Assembly: GCA_027317185.1 (NCBI GenBank)
Contig: DAHVFB010000020.1
Span: forward strand, 1 to 39,554
DNA from: Deltaproteobacteria bacterium
GTDB lineage: Bacteria; Desulfobacterota; Binatia; Binatales; Binataceae
Reading direction: 5' to 3'
DNA: 39,554 nucleotides
In this document: positions 24,803-34,198 of the stretch, in pieces
Numbering within the stretch: position 1 is the first letter of the stretch
Layout: each line of letters opens with the position of its first letter
Notes under the pieces: model-generated
Database searches by the model: none
Told to the model about the DNA's origin: nothing
Seen by the model: only the letters and a program-made list of their open reading frames with translations
Made by a program: the position numbers and the translations under genes

Positions 24803-26176
24803 ATGCGTTCTATGAACGATCTGCTTGAAACCAGAGAGCAACTGATCCGCTACTTCGAAACCGGGGCCAAGCCTCGCTCCGAATGGCGGGTCGGCAGCGA
24901 ATACGAAAAGATCGCGGTCTCTGCCGACGACGGCCTGGCCTTGCCCTTTTCCGGCCCCCACGGCGTCGAAGAGATCATGCGCCGGCTGGTGGATCGTCAT
25001 GGCTACGAGCCGTTGGATGAACACGGCCGCGTACTCGCGCTGCAGGGCAAGCGCGCCTCGATTACGGTCGAGCCGGGTGGACAGATCGAGCTATCCGGCG
25101 AGCAGTGCGAAAACATCCATTGCGCAAATCTCGAATTCAACCGGCACATCGAGGAGTTACTGAACATCGGCGAGGAGCTCGGCGTGGTGCTGCTCGGGCT
25201 GGGGATGCAACCGGTCAGCCGCATCGATGAAATCGAGTTGCTGCCGAAGCGGCGCTACCACATCATGTATCCCTACATGGGCCGCAAGGGCCGGCTGGGC
25301 CAGCGGATGATGAAGCAGACGGCCGGCGTGCAATCCAATCTGGATTATGGCGATGAAGCGGACGCCATGCGCAAGTTGCGCGTCAGCATGGGGATCGTAC
25401 CGCTGCTCTACGCGATTTTCGCCAACTCACCGCTGAGCGACGGCGGCTTGAACGGTTATCAGAGTTTCCGCGGCCATATCTGGAGCGATACCGATCCCGA
25501 TCGCTGCGGAATCCCGGAATTCGCCCTGCGCGAGGATTCGAGCTTCCAGGATTACGTCGAATATGCGCTCGACGTACCGATGTATTTTCTGCTCCGGGGC
25601 CATGACTATATCGATCTGACCCGTCCGCCCGGCATCACGTTTCGGCAATACATGGAGCGCGGTTTTGGCCGCGAACGCGCAACCGAAGAAGACTGGACCA
25701 ACCATCTGACCACCATCTTCACCGAAGTGCGGCTGAAGAAATATATCGAGTCGCGGACGGCCGACAGTCAGCCTCCCGCCCTGATGCTTTCGTTGCCGGC
25801 GCTGCTCAAGGGCATCCTCTATGAAAACGATTGCATGGATGCCGCGTGGGACATGGTCAAGCGCTGGAGCTATCCTGAGCGGATTGCGCTGGTCGATACC
25901 GCGTGCAAATTTGGACTCGATACACGCACCGGCAAAATTCGTTTCCGCGATCTCGCGCTGGAGCTGGTTGGCATCGCGATGGAAGGTCTCTCCCGCCAGC
26001 ACGAACTCAACGAGCACGGCCAGGATGAGAGTATCTACCTGCTTCGCCTGCTCGACCAGGTACGCGGCGGCCATACCCAGGCCAGTTTGATTATCGACCG
26101 CTGGAAAGGCCGCTGGAACTACGACGTTCACCAACTGGTCGAGGGTTGTTCATACCAGGCGGAGGCATATCCATAG
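24803..26176 (+). CDS. gshA: Glutamate-cysteine ligase (plant/alphaproteobacterial GCS2 type)
   Basis: First step of glutathione synthesis: ATP-dependent joining of Glu gamma-carboxylate and Cys. It has 457 residues, the usual length for the plant-type family (PF04107), unlike the E. coli type. Typical segments are WRVGSEYEKIAV (Mg/substrate Glu), ITVEPGGQIELSG, LLGLGMQPVS, RYHIMYPYMGRKGRLGQRMM, GVQSNLDYGDEADAMRKLR, ANSPLSDGGLNGYQSFRGHIWSD split over the active site, and FTEVRLKKYIESRTAD. It pairs logically with the glutaredoxin gene upstream. The next gene (GspC-like) starts one base after its stop. The start ATG 24803 has only a weak Shine-Dalgarno; an in-frame ATG lies at 24812. Confidence 0.93.
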   Translation: MRSMNDLLETREQLIRYFETGAKPRSEWRVGSEYEKIAVSADDGLALPFSGPHGVEEIMRRLVDRHGYEPLDEHGRVLALQGKRASITVEPGGQIELSGEQCENIHCANLEFNRHIEELLNIGEELGVVLLGLGMQPVSRIDEIELLPKRRYHIMYPYMGRKGRLGQRMMKQTAGVQSNLDYGDEADAMRKLRVSMGIVPLLYAIFANSPLSDGGLNGYQSFRGHIWSDTDPDRCGIPEFALREDSSFQDYVEYALDVPMYFLLRGHDYIDLTRPPGITFRQYMERGFGRERATEEDWTNHLTTIFTEVRLKKYIESRTADSQPPALMLSLPALLKGILYENDCMDAAWDMVKRWSYPERIALVDTACKFGLDTRTGKIRFRDLALELVGIAMEGLSRQHELNEHGQDESIYLLRLLDQVRGGHTQASLIIDRWKGRWNYDVHQLVEGCSYQAEAYP

Positions 26177-26177
26177 G

Positions 26178-27086
26178 ATGGATCTCAACTACTCGGAACG
26201 CTATCTCGCAGCCCTGAACCTCATTCTGATCGCGGCGATGGCTTATTTTGCCGCTCTCTGCGTCAACGACATCATTGCGCGGCATCTGCAACCGGTTTCA
26301 TCAATCGCGGTGCAGCCCGCCGTGCGGCCGCCCCAAACGGTTACCTTGCATCGAAAGGGCTATTACGACGTGATCGCCAAGCGCGACATCTTCAACCTTC
26401 AACCGCAAACTCAGATTGCCGCTCCACCGCCGGTGGTGGTTCGCGATCTGCACCTGAAGCTGCTTGGCACTTCGATCGTCACTCATCATAAGCCGTTTGC
26501 GATCGTCGAGGATGAACGCAGCGGACAGCAGGTGCTTTATAGTGTCGGCGATACGATCCCTGACGCCGGGCGGCTGGTCGAGGTTCAGCGCAGCAGCATC
26601 GTCATCGATCAAGGGGGCGGCCAGCTCGCAACCGTTAAAATGGATCAGACCGAGCTCAGGCCCGGCGAAAGCCGATCCGGTGCGATACATAAGCGCCGCT
26701 TGCCGCTGCGTAATTTTAAACATGTCGCCAGCCGCATCCGTGGGCCCGGTATCCGTGAGGACGGTGCCGGCAACTATACGCTCCAGCGGAAGATGGTGAA
26801 CCACACCCTTGAAAACATGGCCCAGCTATTCACCCAGATTCGAGCCGTGCCCAATCTGGTGGGCGGACAATCCGACGGCTTTGTATTGTCCGACATTCAG
26901 CCGGGATCGGTTTTCCAACAGATTGGATTGCAGAACGGCGATATCCTGACCAACGTCAACGGCCAGGATGTACGCGATCCATCGCAGGCGTTTCAACTTT
27001 TCTCGCAACTGCGCAGCGCGCCGTCACTGTCGGTCGAAGTCATGCGTAATGGCGCGCCGATGCAGATGCACTACAACATCCAATGA
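26178..27086 (+). CDS. Type II secretion GspC-like protein with PDZ domain
   Basis: 302 residues. In order: a short cytoplasmic start, one membrane helix (LAALNLILIAAMAYFAALCV), a periplasmic linker with YYDVIAKRDIFNL, the homology region (LHLKLLGTSIV then FAIVEDERSGQQVLYSVGD and RLVEVQRSSIVI), a basic linker, and a C-terminal PDZ domain (LSDIQPGSVFQQIGLQNGDILTNVNGQ). This is the architecture of GspC, which links the inner-membrane platform to the secretin in type II secretion. No gspD, E, F or pseudopilin gene is nearby; the upstream neighbour is glutamate-cysteine ligase (1-base gap). It could serve a remote T2SS locus or be a diverged GspC-like adaptor. Confidence 0.85.
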   Translation: MDLNYSERYLAALNLILIAAMAYFAALCVNDIIARHLQPVSSIAVQPAVRPPQTVTLHRKGYYDVIAKRDIFNLQPQTQIAAPPPVVVRDLHLKLLGTSIVTHHKPFAIVEDERSGQQVLYSVGDTIPDAGRLVEVQRSSIVIDQGGGQLATVKMDQTELRPGESRSGAIHKRRLPLRNFKHVASRIRGPGIREDGAGNYTLQRKMVNHTLENMAQLFTQIRAVPNLVGGQSDGFVLSDIQPGSVFQQIGLQNGDILTNVNGQDVRDPSQAFQLFSQLRSAPSLSVEVMRNGAPMQMHYNIQ

Positions 27087-27219
27087 CATGAAAGCTGCAA
27101 CGAACTGAAATGTGTGCGGCGGCGGCTTTATCGATGCTATTTTTTTAAGCGCACTGCCGGTAGTTCCTCCCGCGAGGCGGGTTGGAGGGGCGGTGAAATG
27201 ATGGGGGGAGGATTCATCG

Positions 27220-28431
27220 ATGAGGTCAATGGGGGGACGCGCGCGTAATCGCGTGCGCAATGGGTCGGTCGCGATCGCGCTCGCCGCGATCGTCGGTCTC
27301 AGTTCATTTGCAAGCGCGGCACATCGCCGAACGCGCGTGAGCGCCGTCGGCAATCCCAGCAGTATCGGCGCCAATGCTCCTTATGCCAGCGCCTGCGTAA
27401 TCGAGCCGGTCACCGGCACGATGATCTTCGACCGCGACATGCACAAACCCTGGCCGCTGGCTTCGCTCACTAAAATGATGCTGATGCTGATCGTGGCGGA
27501 GAAGCTTCACGACGGCAGTCTGAAGCTGACCGATCAGATCAGCACCTCCGCCGCGGCCTCGAGGATGGGCGGATCGCAGGTCTATCTGAAGGAAGGCGAG
27601 ACCTTTTCTCTCGACGATATGATGAAGGCGATCGTGGTTCACTCCGCCAATGACGCCTCGGCCGCAGTCGCCGAGTATATCGCCGGATCGACCCAGGCCT
27701 TCGTCGTGATGATGAACCAGCGGGCGCAGCGGCTGGGCCTCAACGATACGCACTACTACTCGGTACATGGCCTGCCGCCGAAGTCCGGCGTCAGTCCCGA
27801 CATCTCCAGCGCCTACGACTGCGCAATGCTTGCACGCGAGCTGATCAAGTATCCCGACGTTCTGCGCTGGGCATCGATCAATTCCGCCCCGTTTCGCCAT
27901 GGCTCCTTCGAGTTACGCAATACAAACCATCTGGTGCGCACGTTCGCCGGCTGCGACGGACTCAAAACCGGTTTTTACTATAAGGCCGGGTTTAATGTGG
28001 TCGCCACTGCCTATCGCAATCACATGCGCCTGATCGCAGTGGTGCTCGGATCGCCACGAAAGAACGAAAATTTTACGGCGGCGGCAAACCTGATGGCGGA
28101 AGGGTTCGCTCAATACGAGATGTACCAAGTGGCGCACAAAGGCGAGACGGTGAAGCGATCAATCACCATCAGCGGCGCTGTTATCACAGAGATCAGACCG
28201 GTTTGGAGTCAGGATGTCGCCGTGTTCATGAAGCGCGGCGAGGCCGATGGCCACGTCAAAGTGACTTACGATTTACCCGGGTCGCTCGGTGCGCCGATCA
28301 GCGATGGACAAAAACTCGGGATCGCCCAAGTGCTGCTCAATGATAAGCCGGTGGCATCGTCCGAGCTGGTGGCTCCGGTCCCCGTGATGGCGGGCGGCTC
28401 GCTGATGCACCGGCTGCTCGGCCTGCTGTGA
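27220..28431 (+). CDS. dacA: D-alanyl-D-alanine carboxypeptidase (PBP5/6 family, peptidase S11)
   Basis: Trims the terminal D-Ala from peptidoglycan stem pentapeptides in the periplasm. 403 residues: an N-terminal signal segment (SVAIALAAIVGLSSFASAA), the S11 catalytic domain with SxxK in PLASLTKMMLML, SxN in VHSANDAS and KTG in DGLKTGFYYKAGFNVV, then a smaller C-terminal beta domain. The ATG at 27220 has GGGGAGGA upstream at 27202-27209. The PBP5-type C-terminal amphipathic membrane anchor seems weak (ends LMHRLLGLL), so attachment is uncertain. It follows the GspC-like gene by 133 bases, probably with its own promoter, and converges on sppA. The symbol denotes the family. Confidence 0.93.
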   Translation: MRSMGGRARNRVRNGSVAIALAAIVGLSSFASAAHRRTRVSAVGNPSSIGANAPYASACVIEPVTGTMIFDRDMHKPWPLASLTKMMLMLIVAEKLHDGSLKLTDQISTSAAASRMGGSQVYLKEGETFSLDDMMKAIVVHSANDASAAVAEYIAGSTQAFVVMMNQRAQRLGLNDTHYYSVHGLPPKSGVSPDISSAYDCAMLARELIKYPDVLRWASINSAPFRHGSFELRNTNHLVRTFAGCDGLKTGFYYKAGFNVVATAYRNHMRLIAVVLGSPRKNENFTAAANLMAEGFAQYEMYQVAHKGETVKRSITISGAVITEIRPVWSQDVAVFMKRGEADGHVKVTYDLPGSLGAPISDGQKLGIAQVLLNDKPVASSELVAPVPVMAGGSLMHRLLGLL

Positions 28432-28490
28432 GAATTCTGCACGAGGACTCTCCTGTAATTCCGAGCGCAGCGCAGAATCCCGGAATTCTC
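28431..28490. repeat. REP-like inverted-repeat element between dacA and sppA
   Basis: The stretch holds AATTCCG (28457-28463) and CGGAATT (28481-28487) as exact inverted arms around ATTCCGAGCGCAGCG-like sequence, plus GAGAATTC at 28430-28437 mirrored by GAATTCTC at 28483-28490. The core resembles dispersed CATTCCGAGCG-x-AGCG-AGGAATC elements seen in many bacterial genomes. Lying between convergent genes, it could act as a bidirectional transcription end. Only one copy is seen in this window. Confidence 0.4.
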
Positions 28491-28560
28491 AAGTACGCCG
28501 ACTTCTTTCAGAATGTCGAGGCCTGCAGAAGCCGTATTCGATTCCAAAAAAAAACGAATG

Positions 28561-30381
28561 CTAAACGCCGAACAGCGGACAGAGCAACATCGCGCCGCCG
28601 CGAAGCATCAGCCGCGCCATCGCGGGCAACCATGAACCCGGCACGCCGAGCATCTCGCCGATCGCGGTAAGCTCCCATGGCATAGCGGCCGGAATCAGTG
28701 CGACTCGCATTCCCAAAAGCATCGGCGGCTGCGGCATCGGCACTAACTCGTGGCTTTCTTCCGGAGCGATGTTCGCTTTGATGCGGGCAAGCTCGATCGC
28801 CCGCGACAAGCCGCCCAGCTCATCGACCAGCCCACGTTCGCGCGCCGCCTTCCCGCTCCATACCCGGCCGCGCGCCACCTCCTCCGCCTGTTCCGGCGTA
28901 AGTTTCCTGCCCTGCGCAACTTTGGCGGTAAAGTTTCCGTACAGTTCGCCGACCAGCGTGTTCAATTGCTCCAGCTCGGCGTCTGACATCGCCCGCAGCG
29001 GCGATAAGGCATCGCTGATTTCGCGCGTCTTCACGAAATCCGCATTGACGCCCAACGATCCCAGCAGGTTGCCGAGATTGAATTTCGTGTACACTACGCC
29101 GATCGAACCGGTGATCGTGCCGGGCTCGGCGACAATCGCATCCGCGCCCATCGCGACGTAGTAACCGCCCGATCCCGCCACGTCGCCCATCGAAACCACC
29201 ACCGGCTTGCCGCGATCGCGAGCCTCTTTGACCGCGCGCCACACCAGGTCCGATCCCACCGCGGATCCACCCGGCGAATTAACCCGAAATACGATCGCGC
29301 GGATGCTGTCGTCCAGGGCCGCATCGCGCACCATCGCGGCGGTCGCATCCCCACTGATAAAATCGCCACTGGGAGGCGCCTCGCCTGCTATCACCGGTCC
29401 AATTCCGTGAATCAACGCGATTCGGTTATGCTGCGCCGACCGGCGTTTGTAAGCCGCGTGCCGCAGGTAACGGGGGAGCTCAACGATTTTTTTCTCCGGC
29501 TGTTCGCGCGCCATTTCGTTGCGAATATCCTCAAGATATCCGGCGCTGTCGATCAAGCCGGCCTCGCGCGCCATCCGCGCGCTCAAAAACCCGGCTCCCA
29601 CCGCCGCGCGAGCGCGATCGGCGGAAATGCCGCGATCGGCAACGATGCTCTCGACCAGGATTTCCTCCCAATCGTGAACGATAGCCTCAAGGCTCTCGCG
29701 CAATGGCGCCGACATCGCGTCGCGGCTGAACATCTCGGCCGCCCCTTTGTATTCCTTCCACTGAAGCGTTTGCGCCTGGATTTTCGCTTTTTCCAGCGCG
29801 TTTTTCAGGAACAGGTTGCCGGCCGCCACCCCGAGCATCATCAACGCCGTATCCGGATTGACCACGATTTGTGACGCGCCCGCCGCCACCAGATACTCGC
29901 GAATCGAGGCCTGGTCGCCGTCGATTACCGCCACCACCCGCTTGCCGGCGCGCCTGACCGCAGCCAGCAGATCGTGCAGCTCCTGCGCGGTGGCGAGACC
30001 CACCTGCAAGCCGCTGATCTCGACCATCACGCCGTACAGGCCCGGCTCGCGGGCCGCGGCTTCGAGCGCATTGCGCAAATCATAGAGCGTGGGGAAGGAT
30101 CGTCCGCGCAGGCGCTCGATCAGCGATCGCGATACATGCTCGCGCAGCGTCCCGCGCAAATGAATCGCGAGCGTCGCACCGTGCGGGATTCGTGCCGGCA
30201 TCACCACCAGGCCCACGAATGCCGCCACCAGCCCCAGCGCCAACATCAGCGCAATCACCCCGACTGCGATTGCATGCCGATCAAGCGCGAACAATCCCAG
30301 CGCCGCCAACCCTGAGGCAACCATCGCAACCCGGGCCATGCGGCCCGGAACCATCATTTTTAAATTCTTAATCTTCATCAT
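28561..30381 (-). CDS. sppA: Signal peptide peptidase SppA, long (67K) type
   Basis: Membrane-bound serine/lysine peptidase (S49) that degrades released signal peptides. It has 606 residues, the long form with two S49 domains as in E. coli. Two hydrophobic segments occupy about residues 18-60 at the N-terminus. The catalytic lysine is K212 in EYKGAAEMF of the first domain and the nucleophile is S404 in DVAGSGGYYVA of the second; INSPGGS-like FRVNSPGGSAVGSD, EPGTITGSIGV and FTGRV-like ARGRVWSGKAAR follow. The C-terminal 60 residues are unusually hydrophobic (LLGMRVALIPAAMPW and later MLRGGAMLLCPLF) and may be membrane associated. It is convergent with dacA and divergent from the beta-propeller lipoprotein gene across about 50 bases. 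Confidence 0.94.
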   Translation of the reverse strand: MMKIKNLKMMVPGRMARVAMVASGLAALGLFALDRHAIAVGVIALMLALGLVAAFVGLVVMPARIPHGATLAIHLRGTLREHVSRSLIERLRGRSFPTLYDLRNALEAAAREPGLYGVMVEISGLQVGLATAQELHDLLAAVRRAGKRVVAVIDGDQASIREYLVAAGASQIVVNPDTALMMLGVAAGNLFLKNALEKAKIQAQTLQWKEYKGAAEMFSRDAMSAPLRESLEAIVHDWEEILVESIVADRGISADRARAAVGAGFLSARMAREAGLIDSAGYLEDIRNEMAREQPEKKIVELPRYLRHAAYKRRSAQHNRIALIHGIGPVIAGEAPPSGDFISGDATAAMVRDAALDDSIRAIVFRVNSPGGSAVGSDLVWRAVKEARDRGKPVVVSMGDVAGSGGYYVAMGADAIVAEPGTITGSIGVVYTKFNLGNLLGSLGVNADFVKTREISDALSPLRAMSDAELEQLNTLVGELYGNFTAKVAQGRKLTPEQAEEVARGRVWSGKAARERGLVDELGGLSRAIELARIKANIAPEESHELVPMPQPPMLLGMRVALIPAAMPWELTAIGEMLGVPGSWLPAMARLMLRGGAMLLCPLFGV

Positions 30382-30432
30382 CAGCCCTGCACAGTTTATT
30401 ATGGGCGTGACGCGCCGGCCACTTATTACAGA

Positions 30433-31935
30433 ATGCGCAGATTATTATTCATCCTCACGATTCCTTTGATGTTGACGGCGCTTTCGTCATGCTCCACGAA
30501 GCACGAGACCATTCAGGAAAAGGTGGCCCGCGCCCAGCGCGCGGCGATGCTGGCGGCGCCCAAGGTGCATACGGCCACGCTCGAGGTGGCGGCCGGCGCG
30601 CAAATTGCCGCGCGCACCATCCTGCCCGAGGGGTTTGTTCCCGTCCCGTTGATCGCTCCGATCTGGCTCCAGCAAGGACAGCAGATTGTGATCGTGGGCA
30701 CCAGGGCAAACCGCACCACCGTATTAGCGCTGGACAGCGCCACGTTGAAAAATGTCCGCGTAATCGCTTCCGATTTTGGGCCTGACACTCCCGGCGGGAC
30801 GATCGCCGGAATTGCCGCAAGCCCCGATGGAACGAACCTGGCGCTCGCTATGGCGGAGCCGGCAAGCGGCCAGCTCGGCATCTGGCTGCGCCCCCTCGAT
30901 GCGCAAAACCGCAGCCATCAGATCGCGTCCTTTCCCGGACAGTTCGGATCAATCAGTCTCGATTGGATCGACTCACACACAATCGCGTTGGGAATGCGAT
31001 CTGTGTCGCCGCCACCGGCCGCGATTTCCCCGCTGGCGATGACTCAGCCATCGGCAAATGCAAATCCCCAGGTGTCCGGCAATGGCGGCCTGTTTCTCAT
31101 CGATACCAACGGGCCCGGCGCGACTTCTCAAATAAAGATAGACTGCCCGCTTACGCATCTGCGATGGAGTCCCAATGGACGATTCGCGATTGGCGCAGGC
31201 GATCCGCATACACCACCGGTGCTGATCGATCGCGCGAAAAATTCCTGTACCGTCCTGCGCAGCAAGGATCCGATTTCGGTTATCGCATGGGCGCCGCACA
31301 GCGATTCGTTTCTGTACTCCACCGCGGGGTTGCACGAGGCTCTGGGTACGTTCCGCTACGACCTGATCGCCGGCACCAGCGCCTTGATCGCGGTGTCATC
31401 GGCCGCCGCGGCCTATACCAGCGACGGGGAGATACTCGCACTCGGCAATCAGGATCTCAGTTGGCGCCACCTGGCCGAATCGCCAAACGCACCGGTCAGC
31501 ACTGAGTTGGCGATGTTCGAGCCGCAGGCGCCGGAGATACGGATCGTGCCGCTGGGGATTCGTACGCTGCCTCCGCTGCTCGCCGTAAGCAGGATGGTTT
31601 ACGCGCTGTCCTCGGATTCCGCCGCAATCGACCTCATTACGCCGGGCGGGGCCGGACCGTTGCGGGAACTGATCACCTACCTGGTTGCCCCGCGCACTGC
31701 CTTTCTGATGGCCAGCGGTCCGGCGCATGGCGAAGCACTGCTGAGTTGGTCGCCCGATGGTAAGGAGTTGGCGCTGATCGATGGCGATGGAAGGTCCAGC
31801 ATGCTCACCGTTTTCTCGCCGGCGGCCGAGTTGCAGGCGCTTCCGCGGTCGCCCGGTCCATCGCAGCCGCCGGGTGCGCCGAATCCAGCGCCGAGACGCC
31901 GGCCGCGTCCCGCCCCTACCCACGACACACCCTAG
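30433..31935 (+). CDS. Lipoprotein with beta-propeller (TolB/WD-like) repeats
   Basis: 500 residues. A lipoprotein signal is clear: LLFILTIPLMLTALSSC with Cys20 in LSSC. The body has repeated blade-type motifs, IAASPDGTNLALA, LRWSPNGRFAIGAG, IAWAPHSDSFLYST, AAYTSDGEILALG and LLSWSPDGKELALIDGDG, the S-PDG signature of TolB-like and WD-like propellers. It ends with a basic Pro/Arg-rich tail (PPGAPNPAPRRRPRPAPTHD). It could be a scaffolding lipoprotein of the inner or outer membrane (Ser at +2 favours the outer). Unlike LpqB/GerMN-linked propellers it has no GerMN domain. It is divergent from sppA and ends two bases before the convergent CoA ligase stop. Confidence 0.78.
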   Translation: MRRLLFILTIPLMLTALSSCSTKHETIQEKVARAQRAAMLAAPKVHTATLEVAAGAQIAARTILPEGFVPVPLIAPIWLQQGQQIVIVGTRANRTTVLALDSATLKNVRVIASDFGPDTPGGTIAGIAASPDGTNLALAMAEPASGQLGIWLRPLDAQNRSHQIASFPGQFGSISLDWIDSHTIALGMRSVSPPPAAISPLAMTQPSANANPQVSGNGGLFLIDTNGPGATSQIKIDCPLTHLRWSPNGRFAIGAGDPHTPPVLIDRAKNSCTVLRSKDPISVIAWAPHSDSFLYSTAGLHEALGTFRYDLIAGTSALIAVSSAAAAYTSDGEILALGNQDLSWRHLAESPNAPVSTELAMFEPQAPEIRIVPLGIRTLPPLLAVSRMVYALSSDSAAIDLITPGGAGPLRELITYLVAPRTAFLMASGPAHGEALLSWSPDGKELALIDGDGRSSMLTVFSPAAELQALPRSPGPSQPPGAPNPAPRRRPRPAPTHDTP

Positions 31936-31937
31936 CG

Positions 31938-34106
31938 TCAGTTGATCTTTCGTTTGCTCCAGTAGTCGAGCGAGGTGCGAAAGGCTTGCGCCGCCTGCTC
32001 AAAACCGTTGAAGACCACCAGGCCGCGATCGCGCGCTAGACGTTTCGCTTTCGCCACGACAGCCTCGATATGCGCCGGATGAAGAATAACCGCGAATGGA
32101 CGCGCCGATCGGCGGTTGAAATCCGCCAGCCGGTCGAGCAGTTTTAGTAACTCGTGCTCACTGACTGCCCACGCCGCACCGCGAAGTCCGGTTGAGATCT
32201 CGAATACCACACCGTCGATCAGCGGGTCGCGTTCGAGGATGTCCAGAATACGATCCAGGTTGTCATTACGCAGGGCGGGATCGATCGTGCCGCCGGCGTC
32301 GAGCGGATTGCGATAGCTGCCGCCGACCGGATTGAAAAAAGTTTTCAGTTCCGCGTAGGAGCCGGACGAAAGCGCGGGGATATCCAGCCCGGCGGCCGCA
32401 AAAGTGTCGGTGATCACGACCGATTGGCCGCCGGTCATCGTCACCAGCCCCATCCGTGGTCCCCGCAGCGGACGCCCGCGCGCGAGCAGTTCGATCGCGT
32501 CCAGCATCGCGTCCATGCTCGCGGCCGCGATCGCTCCACTTTGCCTGATGACCGCATCCCAAATTGTATTGGGCGTCTGCAGCGATCCGGTATGCGAGCG
32601 CGTCGCTATCGCACCGGAATCGGTCACGCCGCCCTTCCATATAACCACCGGATGGCGGATGGCGGCGCGGCTCAGGCTATCGAAAAAGCGCCGGCCATCG
32701 CGCACCCCTTCGAGATACATCCCGATAACGCGGGTCGCCGGATCCTCGGCCATCAGGTCCAGATAGTCCGCGGCTTCGAGCACCGTCACATTGCCGATCG
32801 ACGCCGCCTTGTTGATCTGGATCGAGCGCGCGGCCGCCTGCGCGCAAAAGTTCACGGTATGGGTACCGCTTTGCGAAATGAAGCAGACGTCGCCACCGTC
32901 ATTGGGAGTCAGCCCACTGAAGTTCAACAGGCCCGCGGAAGGATTGCACAAACTCATGCAGTTCGGCCCGATCAACGCGATTTCCGATTCCAGCGCGACG
33001 CTGCGCAGCTCGGCCTCAAGCCCGATACCAGGTTCTTCGCCGGTTTCGCCGAAACCCGAGGTGAAGAAACTGATCGCGCCCACCCTGGCGGCAATGCAAT
33101 CGCGTAGAATTCGTGGCGCGATCTGCCGCGGCACCGCACTGATCGCCAAATCGATCGGTCCGGGAATTTCGGTCAGGCTTTTTCGATTCTCGACTCCCAG
33201 TTGTTCGATTTCGGCGATTTCGGCGGGATCGATCTGGATCGAATAGAGTTGGCCTCGCAGGGCTTTCAAGGATCGCAGCCACATGAACGAGTTGGCCCGC
33301 TTGTCGCCGATCACAACTACCGTGCGCGGATTAAAGGCCCGTTTAAGGTTTTCGCGGCGGGCGGCGCGGTTCGGATCGGACGGAACTGCCGGCGCAATTC
33401 CGGATGGGTTCAGTATGATTCGCGCATCGACGATCGATAGCCCGCGCTCATGAACAATTACCGGGTTGAGATCGATCTCGCCGATCGCCGGATGCTCGTT
33501 CATCAGCTCTGACAAGCCGGCCATCAGCCGCGCGGCCGCATCGACATCGCATTCGACGCCGCCTCGCGCGCCGCGCAAAATTGCCGAGCCCCGCAACGAT
33601 GAGAGCATCGCATGTGCATCGATCGGGCTGACCGGCGCCAGCCGCGTCACCGAATCGCCGAGAAGCTCGACGAAAATGCCACCCAATCCAACCGTGATCA
33701 GTGCGCCGAATCGAGCATCCCGCGTCGCGCCAATCAGCAACTCGACTCCGCCGGGGGCCATCGGCTGGACCGCGACCCCGTCGAATCGCGCAGTGGGCAT
33801 CCGCGCCGCGAGATTGGTTCGAATCCGCTCGAACGCCATCGCGACTTGCGCTTCAGAATGCAGGTCCAACTCCACTCCGCCGGCATCCTGCTTGTGGATA
33901 ATCTCGGGCGACAGGACTTTAAGTACGGCTGGAAAGCCTAGTCGAGCGGCGGTCGCCGCCGCCGCCTGAGCGGTGCTCGCGGGCTCGGGAATCGCGACCG
34001 GGAAGTTCAGCCCGGCGACGATCCGTTTGGATTCAATTTCGTTGAGAACGCTCCGGCCTTGATTGAGCGCCTGAGCGATCAGATTTTCGATATCCGCGTG
34101 GTCCAC
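31938..34106 (-). CDS. ADP-forming acyl-CoA ligase (acetate-CoA ligase type), ATP-grasp domain first
   Basis: 722 residues with both halves of the ADP-forming (NDP-forming) acyl-CoA synthetase fused. Residues 1 to about 235 are the ATP-grasp beta part (GFPAVLKVLSPEIIHKQDAGGVELDL holds the conserved His of the phosphate relay; GIFVELLGDSVTRLAPVS). From about 255 on comes the alpha part: the CoA-binding Rossmann (FNPRTVVVIGDKRA), GPNCMSLCNPSAGLLNF, SQSGTHTVNF, IGNVTVLEAADYLDLMAEDP, and the catalytic His in ATRSHTGSLQT. The usual bacterial order (as in Pat/PatZ) is alpha first, so this is the reverse beta-alpha order. The reaction gives acyl-CoA from acid, CoA and ATP, or ATP synthesis in reverse; the substrate is unknown. 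Confidence 0.9.
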   Translation of the reverse strand: MDHADIENLIAQALNQGRSVLNEIESKRIVAGLNFPVAIPEPASTAQAAAATAARLGFPAVLKVLSPEIIHKQDAGGVELDLHSEAQVAMAFERIRTNLAARMPTARFDGVAVQPMAPGGVELLIGATRDARFGALITVGLGGIFVELLGDSVTRLAPVSPIDAHAMLSSLRGSAILRGARGGVECDVDAAARLMAGLSELMNEHPAIGEIDLNPVIVHERGLSIVDARIILNPSGIAPAVPSDPNRAARRENLKRAFNPRTVVVIGDKRANSFMWLRSLKALRGQLYSIQIDPAEIAEIEQLGVENRKSLTEIPGPIDLAISAVPRQIAPRILRDCIAARVGAISFFTSGFGETGEEPGIGLEAELRSVALESEIALIGPNCMSLCNPSAGLLNFSGLTPNDGGDVCFISQSGTHTVNFCAQAAARSIQINKAASIGNVTVLEAADYLDLMAEDPATRVIGMYLEGVRDGRRFFDSLSRAAIRHPVVIWKGGVTDSGAIATRSHTGSLQTPNTIWDAVIRQSGAIAAASMDAMLDAIELLARGRPLRGPRMGLVTMTGGQSVVITDTFAAAGLDIPALSSGSYAELKTFFNPVGGSYRNPLDAGGTIDPALRNDNLDRILDILERDPLIDGVVFEISTGLRGAAWAVSEHELLKLLDRLADFNRRSARPFAVILHPAHIEAVVAKAKRLARDRGLVVFNGFEQAAQAFRTSLDYWSKRKIN

Positions 34107-34198
34107 GGAGAAGGGCTATAACAAAGGCCCTCACCGAAACAAACCGGCTGAAATATAACGGCGCATCTAAACGATGGTGCGGCGGGATGATAACGAGA

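Noticed and set aside
33816..33826. GGTTCGAATCC, like a tRNA T-arm
   Set aside because: It lies inside the CoA ligase coding sequence; no acceptor stem, anticodon arm or CCA-proximal pairing surrounds it.
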